Source of the DNA: Skermanella mucosa | Lineage (GTDB): Bacteria > Pseudomonadota > Alphaproteobacteria > Azospirillales > Azospirillaceae | Length of the DNA stretch: 64,000 bases | Direction: 5' to 3' | Assembly: GCF_016765655.2 (NCBI RefSeq) | Contig: NZ_CP086106.1 | Coordinates: 5,354,501-5,418,500, forward strand | Notes under the pieces: model-generated | The model's input: only the letters and a program-made list of their open reading frames with translations | Told to the model about the DNA's origin: nothing | The model's database searches: none | Made by a program: the position numbers and the translations under genes | Shown here: positions 34,902 through 43,984 of the stretch, piece by piece | Numbering within the stretch: position 1 is the first letter of the stretch | Layout: each line of letters begins with the position of its first letter

Positions 34902-35264
34902 CTTGGAGTCTCCGTTACTCCGGTTCCTGCGCTCTGCCATGACCATGCCCAAGAAAAAAGCCGCCCGTCATGAGATACATCAAATTCATGGCAAGGTAGC
35001 CTCAATCAAAAGGCGGGTTTTACACTTTGTCGCAACCTGATGCCGCGTTGCAACATAGACCGTTCGGCCGAGTCCCCATGGATCAGAGAATGCCGCGATA
35101 TCCGGACGGACCCTGTGACCTGCATCACGGATTTATACGAAAAAGGCGCGAAACCACCCTAAAGTGAGAGATCCCGGAACATCGCCGCCTCGCCGGCTGC
35201 CGCTTGTGCCGGGAACTCAACACCTCTATTGAGATGCGGTACGGGTGCAACAGCGGGTCGGCGC
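34902..35264. promoter_or_regulatory. 363-nt intergenic region upstream of the lytic transglycosylase
   Basis: No gene is supported here. The left part (34945-35040) is AT-rich. The right part carries the CRP-like site listed separately and a possible -10 box (TTATAC, near 35132-35137) ahead of the transglycosylase start at 35265. Confidence 0.35.
35114..35129 (+). promoter_or_regulatory. CRP-like binding site
   Basis: TGTGA (35114-35118), six spacer bases and TCACG (35125-35129) match nine of ten positions of the TGTGA-N6-TCACA consensus of CRP-family regulators. A possible -10 (TTATAC) follows about 7 nt later, so a bound regulator would sit within the promoter. It is the only site of this quality I noticed in the window. 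Confidence 0.45.
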
Positions 35265-36563
35265 ATGGGACTGAAGACTTCTCACATCCTCTTTCTGGCC
35301 GCCGCGGTCGTGGCGTCGGCCGGCTGCTCCTCCGCCGGGAGCGAGCCCCTGCCTGTTCCGGGCGTCAAGCCGCCGCCGGGCGCCACGGACCGGGCGGCGC
35401 CCCTGACGGCCGACCCGGCAGCGCAGGAAACCGATTTCGAGACCTGGCTGGCGGGCTTCCGGGCCGATGCGCGCGCCGCCGGGATCGGGGCCGCCACGGT
35501 GGACCGGAATCTGTCGGGGCTGCGCATCCTGCCTGAAGTCCTGGCATCGGACAGCAGCCAGCCGGAATTCGTTCGCCCGGTCTGGAGCTATCTCGACGGC
35601 GCCGTCAGCGAGACCCGGATCACCCGCGGCCGCGAACAGCTCTCCGTGCAGCGCGCCCTGCTCTCGGGCGTCGAGCGCGACTACGGGGTGCCGCCCGAGA
35701 TCGTCGTCGCGATCTGGGCGATGGAGAGCAATTTCGGCGGCAACATGGGCAGCTACAACGTGGTCGAGGCGCTGGCCACGCTCGCCTGGCACGGCCGCCG
35801 GGCCGACTTCTGGCGCGAACAGCTGCTGGAGGCGCTCCGCATCATCGACCGGGGCGACGCGCCGCAGGGCCGCCTGGTCGGGTCCTGGGCCGGCGCCATG
35901 GGCCATACCCAGTTCATCCCGACGACCTACGCCGGCCACGCGGTGGACCGGGACGGCGACGGCCGGCGCGACCTGTGGAACAGCCTGCCCGACGTGTTCG
36001 GCTCGACCGCGGGATATCTGCGCGACGTCGGCTGGCGCGCGGGAGAGCCCTGGGGCGCCGAAGCCGTGCTGCCCACCGGGTTCGACTACGAATCGGCCGA
36101 CATGTCGGTGCGCAAGCCGGTCGCGGAGTGGCGCCGTCTCGGCGTCCGGCAGGCGGCCGGCACGCGCGCCCTGCCCGACCAGGCCGAGGCGTCGATCCTG
36201 CTGCCCGCCGGCCACCGGGGCGCCGCGTTCCTGGTGATGAACAATTTCCGCTCGATCCTGCGCTACAACAATTCCAGCAGCTACGCGCTGGCGGTCTCCT
36301 ACCTGAGCGACCGGATGGCCGGCCGGCCCGGCGTCCAGGGTGCCTGGCCGCGCGACGAACGGCCGCTCAGCCGCGACGAGCGGTTCGAGCTGCAGCGCCT
36401 GCTGGGCGCGCGCGGCCTGCCGGTCGGCAATCCCGACGGCATCATCGGCGCCAATACCCGGGGGGCGATCCGGGCCTTCCAGAAGTCGCAGAACCTTCCC
36501 GCCGACGGCTTCGCGTCAAGCACGCTGCTGGACCGGCTGAGGACGACGGCCTCGGCGTCCTGA
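35265..36563 (+). CDS. Lytic murein transglycosylase lipoprotein (MltB family)
   Basis: This 432-residue protein has a lipoprotein signal MGLKTSHILFLAAAVVASAG followed by the lipobox Cys. The catalytic domain (about 60-330) has ETDFETWLAGFRADARAAGI, the catalytic Glu in VVAIWAMESNFGGNMGSYNV, and MGHTQFIPTTYAGHAVDRDG. A peptidoglycan-binding domain ends the protein (FELQRLLGARGLPVGNPDG, then GAIRAFQKSQNLPADGF). It cleaves glycan strands at the outer membrane. The start at 35265 was set by the lipoprotein signal; its ribosome binding site is weak. It is convergent with the S41 protease gene after 19 nt. Confidence 0.93.
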   Translation: MGLKTSHILFLAAAVVASAGCSSAGSEPLPVPGVKPPPGATDRAAPLTADPAAQETDFETWLAGFRADARAAGIGAATVDRNLSGLRILPEVLASDSSQPEFVRPVWSYLDGAVSETRITRGREQLSVQRALLSGVERDYGVPPEIVVAIWAMESNFGGNMGSYNVVEALATLAWHGRRADFWREQLLEALRIIDRGDAPQGRLVGSWAGAMGHTQFIPTTYAGHAVDRDGDGRRDLWNSLPDVFGSTAGYLRDVGWRAGEPWGAEAVLPTGFDYESADMSVRKPVAEWRRLGVRQAAGTRALPDQAEASILLPAGHRGAAFLVMNNFRSILRYNNSSSYALAVSYLSDRMAGRPGVQGAWPRDERPLSRDERFELQRLLGARGLPVGNPDGIIGANTRGAIRAFQKSQNLPADGFASSTLLDRLRTTASAS

Positions 36564-36582
36564 AAGCCGGAAGGGCTGGTGC

Positions 36583-37830
36583 CTAGCGCACCAGCTCCGC
36601 CTGCTGGGATGCGGCCTGTGAGGGGGCTGCGAACATCGCGGCCCCGCGCACGATGTCGAGCGCCCGGGTGAGCTGGTAATCCTCGGGTTTGGCCCCGGCC
36701 TGGATGCCCGCCTCGGACCGGGCGCCCACCGGCATCACCTTCGCAGCCTCCACGACGACATCCGGCGTGATCCCCAGCGCCTGGATCGAGCGGCCCGACG
36801 GCGTGTAGTAGCGCGCCGTGGTCATCCGGGTCGCTCCCCGGTTGGACAGCGGCGTGATGGTCTGGACCGACCCCTTGCCGAAGGTCTGGCTGCCCAGGAC
36901 GACGGCCCGGCGCTGGTCCTGCAGGGCGCCCGCGACGATCTCCGAGGCGGAGGCGCTGCGGCCGTTGACCAGCAGGACGATCGGCTTGCCATGGGCGAGG
37001 TCGCCGGGCGTAGCCCAGTAGCGCCGCTCCGACAGCGCGCCCCGGCCGCGCGTCGAGACGATCTCCCCCTGGTCGAGGAAGCTGTCGCAGACCGAGATCG
37101 CCTGCTTGACCAGCCCGCCCGGATTGTCGCGCAGGTCGATCACGTAGCCGGTCAGCCGGTCGCCCAACCGTGCGTCCAGCGCCGCCAGGGCCTTCTCCAG
37201 GCCCGGCTGGGTCTGCTGGGTGAAACCGCTGATCTTGATGTATCCGACGGTGCCTTCCGCCCGCCAGCGCACCGCCGGGCTCTTGACCATCTCGCGCACC
37301 AGGGTCAGCTCGAAGGTCTTGCCGTCCGGACCGCGCTGGATCGTCACCGTCAGGGGCGTGCCGACGCTGCCGCGCATGCGGTCCATCGCCTCGCTCAGGG
37401 TGACGCCGCGGACCGGCTGGCCATTGATGTGGGTGAACAAATCGCCGGCCAGAACGCCGGCCCGGAAGGCCGGCGAGTCCTCGATCGGCGCCAGCACCTT
37501 CACCAGCCCGTTCTCGACCGCCATCTCGACCCCGACTCCGCCGAACTCGCCGCTGTTCTGCGCCTTGTTTTCCGCATAGCGGTCTGGATTGAGATACTTG
37601 GAATGGGGATCGAGCGATGCCAGCAGCCCTCCGATGGCCGCCTCCACTAGCCTGTCGGCATCGACCTGATCCACATACCCTGCCCGCAGATCGGCGAAAG
37701 CGGCGTTGAACAGCCTCAACGCCTGCGACCGGGACATCTCCTCCGCCGATGCCGCCGCCGTCTGCCCCCAGGCCTGGAGCGGGGCGAACAGAAGCAGGGA
37801 AGCGACGAGGGCGACGCGGGTCCGGCTCAT
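36583..37830 (-). CDS. S41 family C-terminal processing peptidase
   Basis: This 415-residue protein has the signal MSRTRVALVASLLLFAPLQA followed by WGQ. The N-terminal helical part has GGLLASLDPHSKYLNP, then a PDZ domain (about 85-170, GGVGVEMAVENGLVKVLAPI), and a protease domain with the catalytic Ser in NGRSASASEIVAGALQ and Lys in GSQTFGKGSVQTITPL. It belongs to the CtpA/Prc group acting in the periplasm, often on murein hydrolases. Its placement next to a lytic transglycosylase is therefore suggestive. The start at 37830 has AAGGAA 7 nt upstream. Confidence 0.93.
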   Translation of the reverse strand: MSRTRVALVASLLLFAPLQAWGQTAAASAEEMSRSQALRLFNAAFADLRAGYVDQVDADRLVEAAIGGLLASLDPHSKYLNPDRYAENKAQNSGEFGGVGVEMAVENGLVKVLAPIEDSPAFRAGVLAGDLFTHINGQPVRGVTLSEAMDRMRGSVGTPLTVTIQRGPDGKTFELTLVREMVKSPAVRWRAEGTVGYIKISGFTQQTQPGLEKALAALDARLGDRLTGYVIDLRDNPGGLVKQAISVCDSFLDQGEIVSTRGRGALSERRYWATPGDLAHGKPIVLLVNGRSASASEIVAGALQDQRRAVVLGSQTFGKGSVQTITPLSNRGATRMTTARYYTPSGRSIQALGITPDVVVEAAKVMPVGARSEAGIQAGAKPEDYQLTRALDIVRGAAMFAAPSQAASQQAELVR

Positions 37831-37934
37831 AGGCGCATTCCTTTTCCACGAGAACGCAAGGGAATGAGCCAAGCCTACAGAGCTTAAGGTTAAAATTTGG
37901 TGTGAAATTATGTCCCGGTCGGCGCCGCTGAGAG

Positions 37935-38777
37935 TCAGTGGCGCGGCTGGGCCAGGATGGCCTCGAGATCGGCGGCGGTGAGGGTCGGCGCGTCGATAAC
38001 GGCGTCGAGCCAGCGGTCGAGGTCGGCGACCGTCGCCGCGCGGATGCGGCGCCCGGTTTCCTCCGGCACGGCGACGCGGCGGCGCTCGACCAGCCGGAGA
38101 AGTGCTTCCGCCCTGCCTTTGGCCTCGCCCTCCTCCAGGCCCTGGGCGAAGATCTCGCTGAGGTAGGGGTGTTCCTTGATGTTGAACTGGATCGCCATGG
38201 TCTCCAACTCCTCCTTGACGACCGGGGTCGCCCTGCGCAACTGGGACAGGATCAGCAGCTTGGCCGCGGCGTCCGCGCGCTCGCGCCGGGGCAGCGGGGC
38301 AAGGCGGGCCAGGATGCGCCGGACGCGCTCCCTAATATCGTCGCATCGGCAAAGGATTGCCAGCACCGCGTCCTCCGGCGCCGGGCTGTCGAGCAGCGGC
38401 CCGGCGTCGAGGTCGGCGATGTAGCGCACCTCGTAGCGGAAGTTCAGGTTGGGGTGGCGGATGCCGGGCGGGCCGCCCTCGCCGCGCTCGCCGAGATGGA
38501 GCACCAGCTGGGTCACCGGGGCGCCGCCATGGTGCCGGGAGATCAGGGCGTAGTATTCCAGCATGCGCCAGACCATGTCCTCGCGGCCGACCTGGAACTC
38601 CATGTGGAACAGGCCGCCGCCGTCCAGCTCGGCGACCATGTCCGGGCGGCGCTGGCGCACCGTGGAGAACTCGGCCGAGAGGAAGCTGGCGACCCGGTCG
38701 CCTGCCAGCAGCTTCAGCAGGGCCGGGGCGCCGGCCCAGACCAGTTCCTTGATCGTCGCGTCGTAGCCGTTCGCCAT
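37935..38777 (-). CDS. Rpn family (PD-(D/E)XK) recombination-promoting nuclease / putative transposase
   Basis: This 280-residue protein has MANGYDATIKELVWAGAPAL and a nuclease core with RRPDMVAELDGGGLFHMEFQ, giving the P-D...E-x-Q arrangement of the PD-(D/E)XK fold. EYYALISRHHGGAPVTQLVL follows, and a charged C-terminal region contains SEIFAQGLEEGEAKGRAEAL, the EGE-x-x-G-R repeat typical of this family. Rpn proteins promote RecA-independent recombination in E. coli. The start at 38777 follows AAGGGGCGGGGG. It is often strain-variable, so it may be part of a mobile gene family, though no element ends are visible. Confidence 0.85.
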   Translation of the reverse strand: MANGYDATIKELVWAGAPALLKLLAGDRVASFLSAEFSTVRQRRPDMVAELDGGGLFHMEFQVGREDMVWRMLEYYALISRHHGGAPVTQLVLHLGERGEGGPPGIRHPNLNFRYEVRYIADLDAGPLLDSPAPEDAVLAILCRCDDIRERVRRILARLAPLPRRERADAAAKLLILSQLRRATPVVKEELETMAIQFNIKEHPYLSEIFAQGLEEGEAKGRAEALLRLVERRRVAVPEETGRRIRAATVADLDRWLDAVIDAPTLTAADLEAILAQPRH

Positions 38778-39135
38778 GCCCCCGCCCCTTGCCGCATGCC
38801 GGGGCATGCCCAGCGGGCAATTCATCGCGGGTCTGCACGCGCCGGTCCATGCGGTGCGGTGACGCGGGGCGGGCTTTATATATCGGCCGCAGATGCACGC
38901 AGATGCACCCAGATTAAGAATCCTGGATCAGCGCCGGCGGGCAGCGAGCGCATCCGTCTCCGGAACCTATCTGTTTCCAATCGCGGTAGGTACGCCCGTT
39001 ACCAAGCACCCCCCTCCGCGCAGAACCGAACGACGGATTCAGTTCGCGTATCTGCCACATATTGACGAGAAGGCCAGGGACGTTGATCGCATCCCCGGCC
39101 TCCCCTCTCCTTGAACCGGCCTACACGTCGGTCCC
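38778..39135. other. 358-nt intergenic region with TATATA box, repeat and hairpin
   Basis: There is no supported gene. Near 38874-38882 a TATATA reads on the minus strand as a likely -10 for the Rpn gene. At 38888-38912 lies GCAGATGCACGCAGATGCAC followed by CCAGATT, related to the CACGGAT repeats elsewhere. At 39071-39101, AGGCCAGGGA and TCCCCGGCCT form a 10-bp stem with one wobble, a possible end of the gcv transcript. Confidence 0.4.
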
Positions 39136-40728
39136 CTACTCCGCCGCCTCCCGCTGTTCCACCTCCGGCACCCAGCGCAGCACCGGCTTCCGCGCGGCCC
39201 CCGTCTCGTCCAGCCGCCGCCTCGGCGTCATGCGGGGCGCGCCGAGGAAGTGGTCGGCGTCGCCGGACTTGGCGCGTTCGGCAAGGCCGCGCATCACGCG
39301 GATGAAGGCGTCCAGGCTCTGCTTGCTCTCGGTCTCGGTCGGCTCGATCAGGAAGGCGCCGTGGACGACCAGCGGGAAATACATGGTCATCGGGTGGTAG
39401 CCCTCGTCGATCATCGCCTTCGCGAAGTCGAGCGTCGTGACCCCCGTCCCCTTCAGGAACCGGTCGTCGAACAGCGCCTCGTGCATGCACGGCCCCTCGA
39501 ACGACGGCGTCATCACGTCGCCCAGGCTCGCCATCACGTAGTTGGCGTTGAGCACAGCGTCGGAGGCCACCTGCCGCAGGCCGTCGGCGCCGTGGCTCAG
39601 GATATAGGCCAACGCCCGCACGAACATGCCCATCTGGCCATGGAAGCCCTTCAGCCGGCCGAACTCCTTGCCGGTGGAGTCCTCGTCCGCGGTGCTTTCC
39701 ACCAGGGAGAAGCCGTCCGGGCCGTGGACCACGTAGGGCAAGGGCACGAACTTCGCCAGCGCGTCGGACAGCACGACCGGGCCGCTGCCCGGGCCGCCGC
39801 CGCCGTGGGGCGTGGAGAAGGTCTTGTGCAGGTTGATGTGCATCGCGTCGATGCCGAGGTCGGCGGGACGGACCCGGCCGACGATGGCGTTGAAGTTGGC
39901 GCCGTCGCAGTAGAAATAGGCGCCGGCCGCGTGCACGGCTTCCGCGATCTCGACGATGTCGCGCTCGAACAGCCCGCAGGTGTTGGGGTTGGTCAGCATG
40001 ATCGCGGCGACGTCGTCGCCCAGCTTCGCCTTCAGCGCCTCGACATCGACCCGGCCGGTGGCGTCGGCCGGGATCGCGTCCACGGTGAAGCCGCAGGCCG
40101 CCGCCGTCGCCGGATTGGTGCCGTGGGCGGATTCGGGGACCAGCACGCGGCGGCGCTGGCTGGTGCCGCCGTCGCGGTCCTCGATGGCGGCGCGGATCGA
40201 CATCATGCCGCACAGCTCGCCGTGGGCCCCCGCTGCCGGCGACATGGCGACGGCCGGCATGCCGGTCAGCGTCTTAAGCCAATGGGCCAGCGTGTCGATC
40301 AACTCCAGCGCGCCCTGCACCGTCCGCTCCGGCTGGAGCGGGTGGATGTCGCTGAAGCCCGGCAGGCGGGCCAGCTTCTCGTTCAGGCGCGGGTTGTGCT
40401 TCATGGTGCACGACCCCAGCGGATAGAGCCCGCTGTCGATCGCGTAGTTCTTCTGGGACAGTCGGGTATAGTGGCGGATCACCTCGGGCTCGCTGAGGCC
40501 GGGCAGCCCGATCCGCCCGCGCTCCCGCACTTGGCCCAGGCGGCTCTTGACGGCGGGCGGCTCCGGCAGGTCCACACCGGTGGTGCCGGGGCTGTCCTGT
40601 TCGAAGATCAGGGGTTCTTCCAGCATCAGCGCGCGGTTGCCGCTGATCGTGCCGGCCGCGGCGGAAGCGGCCCCGCCACCCTCGACGCCCAGCGCGTCGA
40701 TATGGGTCTTGCGTCCCTGGGTATTCAT
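39136..40728 (-). CDS. gcvPB: Glycine dehydrogenase (decarboxylating), subunit 2
   Basis: This 530-residue C-terminal half of the split P-protein has [34 protein letters not shown] and [20 protein letters not shown], the PLP lysine in [20 protein letters not shown] and [20 protein letters not shown]. It decarboxylates glycine and transfers the aminomethyl group to lipoyl-GcvH. The start overlaps the gcvPA stop (ATGA). It is the last gene of the gcv operon. The N-terminal about 30 residues (Gly/Ala-rich) are not conserved in most homologues. Confidence 0.96.
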   Translation of the reverse strand: MNTQGRKTHIDALGVEGGGAASAAAGTISGNRALMLEEPLIFEQDSPGTTGVDLPEPPAVKSRLGQVRERGRIGLPGLSEPEVIRHYTRLSQKNYAIDSGLYPLGSCTMKHNPRLNEKLARLPGFSDIHPLQPERTVQGALELIDTLAHWLKTLTGMPAVAMSPAAGAHGELCGMMSIRAAIEDRDGGTSQRRRVLVPESAHGTNPATAAACGFTVDAIPADATGRVDVEALKAKLGDDVAAIMLTNPNTCGLFERDIVEIAEAVHAAGAYFYCDGANFNAIVGRVRPADLGIDAMHINLHKTFSTPHGGGGPGSGPVVLSDALAKFVPLPYVVHGPDGFSLVESTADEDSTGKEFGRLKGFHGQMGMFVRALAYILSHGADGLRQVASDAVLNANYVMASLGDVMTPSFEGPCMHEALFDDRFLKGTGVTTLDFAKAMIDEGYHPMTMYFPLVVHGAFLIEPTETESKQSLDAFIRVMRGLAERAKSGDADHFLGAPRMTPRRRLDETGAARKPVLRWVPEVEQREAAE

Positions 40729-42074
40729 AACAGTGCTTCCTTCAGGCCGGAGGCCAGGGCATCCATGTCGGCGTCGGTATTGGTCTCGGTCGCGGCCACC
40801 AGCAGCAGCTCGGCCAGGGCCTCGTCGCCCGGATAGAGGCGGGAAACCGGGACGCCGCCCAGGATGCCGGCCTTGGCCAGCTTGTTGACCACCTTCGCGG
40901 CGGGCTTCTTCAGGTGGACGGTGAACTCGTTGAAGAAGCTGTCGCTGACGATCTCGACGCCCTTCAGCGCGTCCAGCCGGTCGGCGAGCCGCACCGCCTT
41001 GGCATGGTTCAGCCGGGCCAGGCGCGTGAAACCTTCCTCGCCCAGCAGGCTCATGTGGATCGTGAAGGCCAGCGCGCACAGCCCGCTGTTGGTGCAGATG
41101 TTGCTGGTCGCCTTCTCGCGCCGGATATGCTGCTCGCGGGTGGACAGCGTCAGCACCCAGCCGCGCCGGCCCTCGGCATCCACGGTCTGGCCGGTCAGGC
41201 GGCCGGGCATGTGGCGGACATATTTGTCGCGCGTCGCGAACAGGCCGACATAGGGGCCGCCGAAATTCAGCGCGTTGCCGATGGACTGCCCCTCGGCCAC
41301 CACGATGTCGGCGCCCATCTCGCCCGGCGGCGTCAGCAGCCCGAGCGAGACCACCTCCGCGACCGCGACGATCAGCAGCGCGCCCTTGGCGTGGACGGCG
41401 GCGGCCAAGTCGGTCAGGTCGCGCACCTGCCCGAAGAAGCCCGGGTTCTGCACCACGACGCAGGAGGTCTTGTCGTCGACCAGGGCTGCCAGGTCCTCGT
41501 TCCCGTCCGGGTCGGCGGGAGCCGTCACCACCTCGAACCCGTGGAAGCGGGCGTTGGTCGCCGTCACGTCGCGGTAGTGCGGGTGAAGGCCGCCGGACAG
41601 CACGGCGCGGCTGCGCCGGGTCACCCGGTTCGCCATCATGACCGCCTCGGCGCAGGATGTGGCGCCGTCATAGAGCGAGGCGTTCGCCACGTCCATGCCG
41701 GTGATCAGGGCCACCTGGGTCTGGAACTCGAACAGGTACTGGAGCGTGCCCTGGGTGACCTCCGGCTGGTACGGCGTATAGGAGGTCAGGAACTCGCCGC
41801 GCTGGATCAGGTGGTCGACCGCCGCGGGCACGTGGTGGCGGTAGGCGCCTGCGCCGAGGAAGCTGGGCACGCTGCCAGCGGCCACGTTCTTGGCCGCCAT
41901 GGCAGCGATCGTCCGCTCGACCTCCATCTCCCCGGCATGGGGGGCGAGGCCGTCGATCGGCGCCGCCAGCCGGGCCGATTCCGGCACGTCGCGGAACAGG
42001 CTGTCGACCGAGGGCACGCCGATGGTGGCGAGCATCGACCGGCGGTCGGCCTCGGTCAGGGGCAGGTAGCGCAT
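40725..42074 (-). CDS. gcvPA: Glycine dehydrogenase (decarboxylating), subunit 1
   Basis: This 449-residue N-terminal half of the P-protein starts [20 protein letters not shown], with [56 protein letters not shown] and [20 protein letters not shown]. It forms a heterotetramer with GcvPB. The start shares a base with the gcvH stop (TGATG). The split form of the P-protein is normal in many bacteria. Confidence 0.96.
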   Translation of the reverse strand: MRYLPLTEADRRSMLATIGVPSVDSLFRDVPESARLAAPIDGLAPHAGEMEVERTIAAMAAKNVAAGSVPSFLGAGAYRHHVPAAVDHLIQRGEFLTSYTPYQPEVTQGTLQYLFEFQTQVALITGMDVANASLYDGATSCAEAVMMANRVTRRSRAVLSGGLHPHYRDVTATNARFHGFEVVTAPADPDGNEDLAALVDDKTSCVVVQNPGFFGQVRDLTDLAAAVHAKGALLIVAVAEVVSLGLLTPPGEMGADIVVAEGQSIGNALNFGGPYVGLFATRDKYVRHMPGRLTGQTVDAEGRRGWVLTLSTREQHIRREKATSNICTNSGLCALAFTIHMSLLGEEGFTRLARLNHAKAVRLADRLDALKGVEIVSDSFFNEFTVHLKKPAAKVVNKLAKAGILGGVPVSRLYPGDEALAELLLVAATETNTDADMDALASGLKEALL

Positions 42075-42451
42075 CAGTGCAGGCCCTCGCAGTATTCCTT
42101 GTAGGCCGCCTCGTCCATCAGGTCGTCCAGGTCGGACTGGTTCTCGATGCGCAGCTTGACGAACCAGCCCTCGCCCATGGGATCGCGGTTGACCAGGGCG
42201 GGGTCGTCCGCCAGCGCCTCGTTGACCTCGACCACGTCGCCGGCGACCGGCGCGTAGACCTCGCTGGCGGCCTTGACCGACTCGACCACGGCGGCTTCCT
42301 TGCCGGCAACGACGTTGCGGCCGATCTCGGGCAGTTCGACGAAGACCACGTCGCCCAGCTGCTGCTGGGCGTAGTCGGAGATCCCGACGGTGGCGACGTC
42401 GCCCTCGACGCGGATCCACTCGTGGTCCTTGGTGAACTTGATGGTGCTCAT
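42074..42451 (-). CDS. gcvH: Glycine cleavage system H protein
   Basis: This 125-residue lipoyl carrier starts [20 protein letters not shown]. The lipoylation site is the Lys in [20 protein letters not shown] (about residue 61), and the C-terminus contains [20 protein letters not shown]. It shuttles the aminomethyl group between P and T proteins. It lies 53 nt after gcvT and overlaps gcvPA by one base. Confidence 0.97.
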   Translation of the reverse strand: MSTIKFTKDHEWIRVEGDVATVGISDYAQQQLGDVVFVELPEIGRNVVAGKEAAVVESVKAASEVYAPVAGDVVEVNEALADDPALVNRDPMGEGWFVKLRIENQSDLDDLMDEAAYKEYCEGLH

Positions 42452-42504
42452 GGCGGATATCCCGGAATTGAAAACCTGAGGAAGTAGGACGGCCGGAGAA
42501 ACGC

Positions 42505-43626
42505 TTATCCCCGGTAATAACGCTGGGCGACGAAGGGCATCTCGGCGACCCTGGCCGGAATCGCCTTGCCCCGGACCATCAGGTTGACCGGCGTGCCCGG
42601 CGCCGCGGCCGGGGTCGCGACGTAGCCCATCGCGACCGGGCCGTTGACGCTGGGGCCGAAGCCGCCGCTGGTCACCTCGCCGATCGGGGCGCCCGAGGCG
42701 TCGGTGATGGGGGCGTGCTCGCGGGCAGGCGCCCGGCCGTCCGGGCGGATGCCGACGCGGCGGCGCGCGGTGCCGTCGGCGAGCTGGCCCAGGATCACAT
42801 CAGCGCCGGGAAAACCGCCCTCGGCGCGGCGGCGCTTTCCGATCACCCAGTTCAGACCGGCCTCGACCGGGGTGGTCGTGGTGTCGATGTCGTGGCCGTA
42901 GAGGCACAGCCCCGCCTCCAGCCGGAGCGAGTCGCGCGCCCCCAGGCCGATCGCCTCGACCTCGGCCTCGGCCAGCAGCAGGCGGGCGACGGTGTCGGCC
43001 AGCACGTCGGGCATCGAGATCTCGTAGCCGTCCTCCCCGGTATAGCCGGAGCGGGTGATCAGCACCGCCACGCCGCGGAAGTCGGCCTCGATCGCGCTCA
43101 TGAACTTCATGGTCGCGGCCTCGGGCACGAACCGGGCCAGCACCTCGGCCGCCTGCGGCCCCTGGAGCGCCAGCAGCGCGCGCTCGCCCAGGTACTCGAC
43201 CGCGATCCGGTCGCCGATGTGCCGGCGCAGATGGGCGATGTCGGCCTCCTTGCAGGAGGCGTTGACGACCAGGAACAGGTGGTCGCCCATGTTGGTGATC
43301 ATCAGGTCGTCGAGGATGCCGCCCTGCTCGTTGGTGAACAGGCTGTAGCGCATCCGCCCCTGCCCCAGCGCCTGGACGTCGCCGGGAACCAGGGTCTCCA
43401 GCGCCGCCGCGGCGCCTTCGCCGATCAGTCGGACCTGGCCCATGTGCGAGACGTCGAACAGCCCGGCGGCCGCGCGGGTATGGAGATGTTCCTTGAGGAT
43501 GCCCAGGGGGTACTGGACCGGCATGTCGTAGCCGGCGAAGGGCACCATCTTGGCGCCCAGTTCCACATGAAGGGCGTGGAGCGGCGTCGTCAGCAGGGGG
43601 GCGTCACCGCCAGTTGAGTCACTCAA
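42505..43626 (-). CDS. gcvT: Glycine cleavage system aminomethyltransferase (T protein)
   Basis: This 373-residue folate-dependent enzyme has [68 protein letters not shown] and [20 protein letters not shown]. It releases ammonia and forms 5,10-methylene-tetrahydrofolate. I place the start at TTG 43626 because GGAGGAAA lies just upstream; an ATG at 43653 would precede the ribosome binding site. It is the first gene after the glycine riboswitch. Confidence 0.95.
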   Translation of the reverse strand: MSDSTGGDAPLLTTPLHALHVELGAKMVPFAGYDMPVQYPLGILKEHLHTRAAAGLFDVSHMGQVRLIGEGAAAALETLVPGDVQALGQGRMRYSLFTNEQGGILDDLMITNMGDHLFLVVNASCKEADIAHLRRHIGDRIAVEYLGERALLALQGPQAAEVLARFVPEAATMKFMSAIEADFRGVAVLITRSGYTGEDGYEISMPDVLADTVARLLLAEAEVEAIGLGARDSLRLEAGLCLYGHDIDTTTTPVEAGLNWVIGKRRRAEGGFPGADVILGQLADGTARRRVGIRPDGRAPAREHAPITDASGAPIGEVTSGGFGPSVNGPVAMGYVATPAAAPGTPVNLMVRGKAIPARVAEMPFVAQRYYRG

Positions 43627-43677
43627 GGAACATTTCCTCCGACAGGGTCCCATTCCGCGCGAACGGCGCGGTCACGG

Positions 43678-43890
43678 CCCCCTCTGTCGCGGACCTGAGA
43701 GATTCACCGGCGCGCCATTCGGCAGGACCAGCTTACTCCTTCGGTGAGGTGTGTCCGAGTCGGATCGACCGACCGGCATCCTGCTTTCCAGAGTGCTTCC
43801 CTCTGCGGTCCTTTTGCCTGAGAGTTTCCGGGGGCGGTTGCTCCTTCGGCGCCACCGGGACGAACGCCCGGCGATCTCTCCCGCGAGAGG
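43678..43890 (-). promoter_or_regulatory. Tandem glycine riboswitch
   Basis: Reading the minus strand, aptamer 1 (about 43890-43800) has GCGGGAGAGATC, GCCGAAGGAGCAACCGC and ACTCTCAGGCAAAAGGACCG. Aptamer 2 (about 43800-43678) has CTCTGGAAAGC, CACCGAAGGAGTAAGC and AATCTCTCAGGTCCGCGACA with AGAGGGGG. This two-aptamer layout is the classical gcv glycine riboswitch, which turns on glycine degradation when glycine is plentiful. About 50 nt separate it from the gcvT start, and no U-rich terminator is evident, so control of translation initiation is plausible. Confidence 0.95.
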
Positions 43891-43908
43891 TCTTCAGCAT
43901 GTTCGCCT

Positions 43909-43936
43909 AAGCTAACGGGTGCGGTGCGAAAGTCAA
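43909..43936 (-). promoter_or_regulatory. Candidate promoter of the gcv operon
   Basis: On the minus strand, TTGACT (43936-43931) and TAGCTT (43914-43909) are 16 nt apart, placing the transcript start just ahead of the riboswitch at 43890. Confidence 0.5.
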
Positions 43937-43984
43937 CGCGCCTCTGCCGTTTCCCCTGCGGCATCCGCGCGGTATAGAGCCCCC

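Noticed and set aside
34744-35040. A 98-codon plus-strand frame upstream of the transglycosylase.
   Set aside because: Its composition is unstructured and it conflicts with the better-supported small membrane protein on the minus strand.
38893-39114. A 73-codon plus-strand frame in the gap before gcvPB.
   Set aside because: It is Pro/Arg-rich with no start signal and covers the repeat and hairpin.
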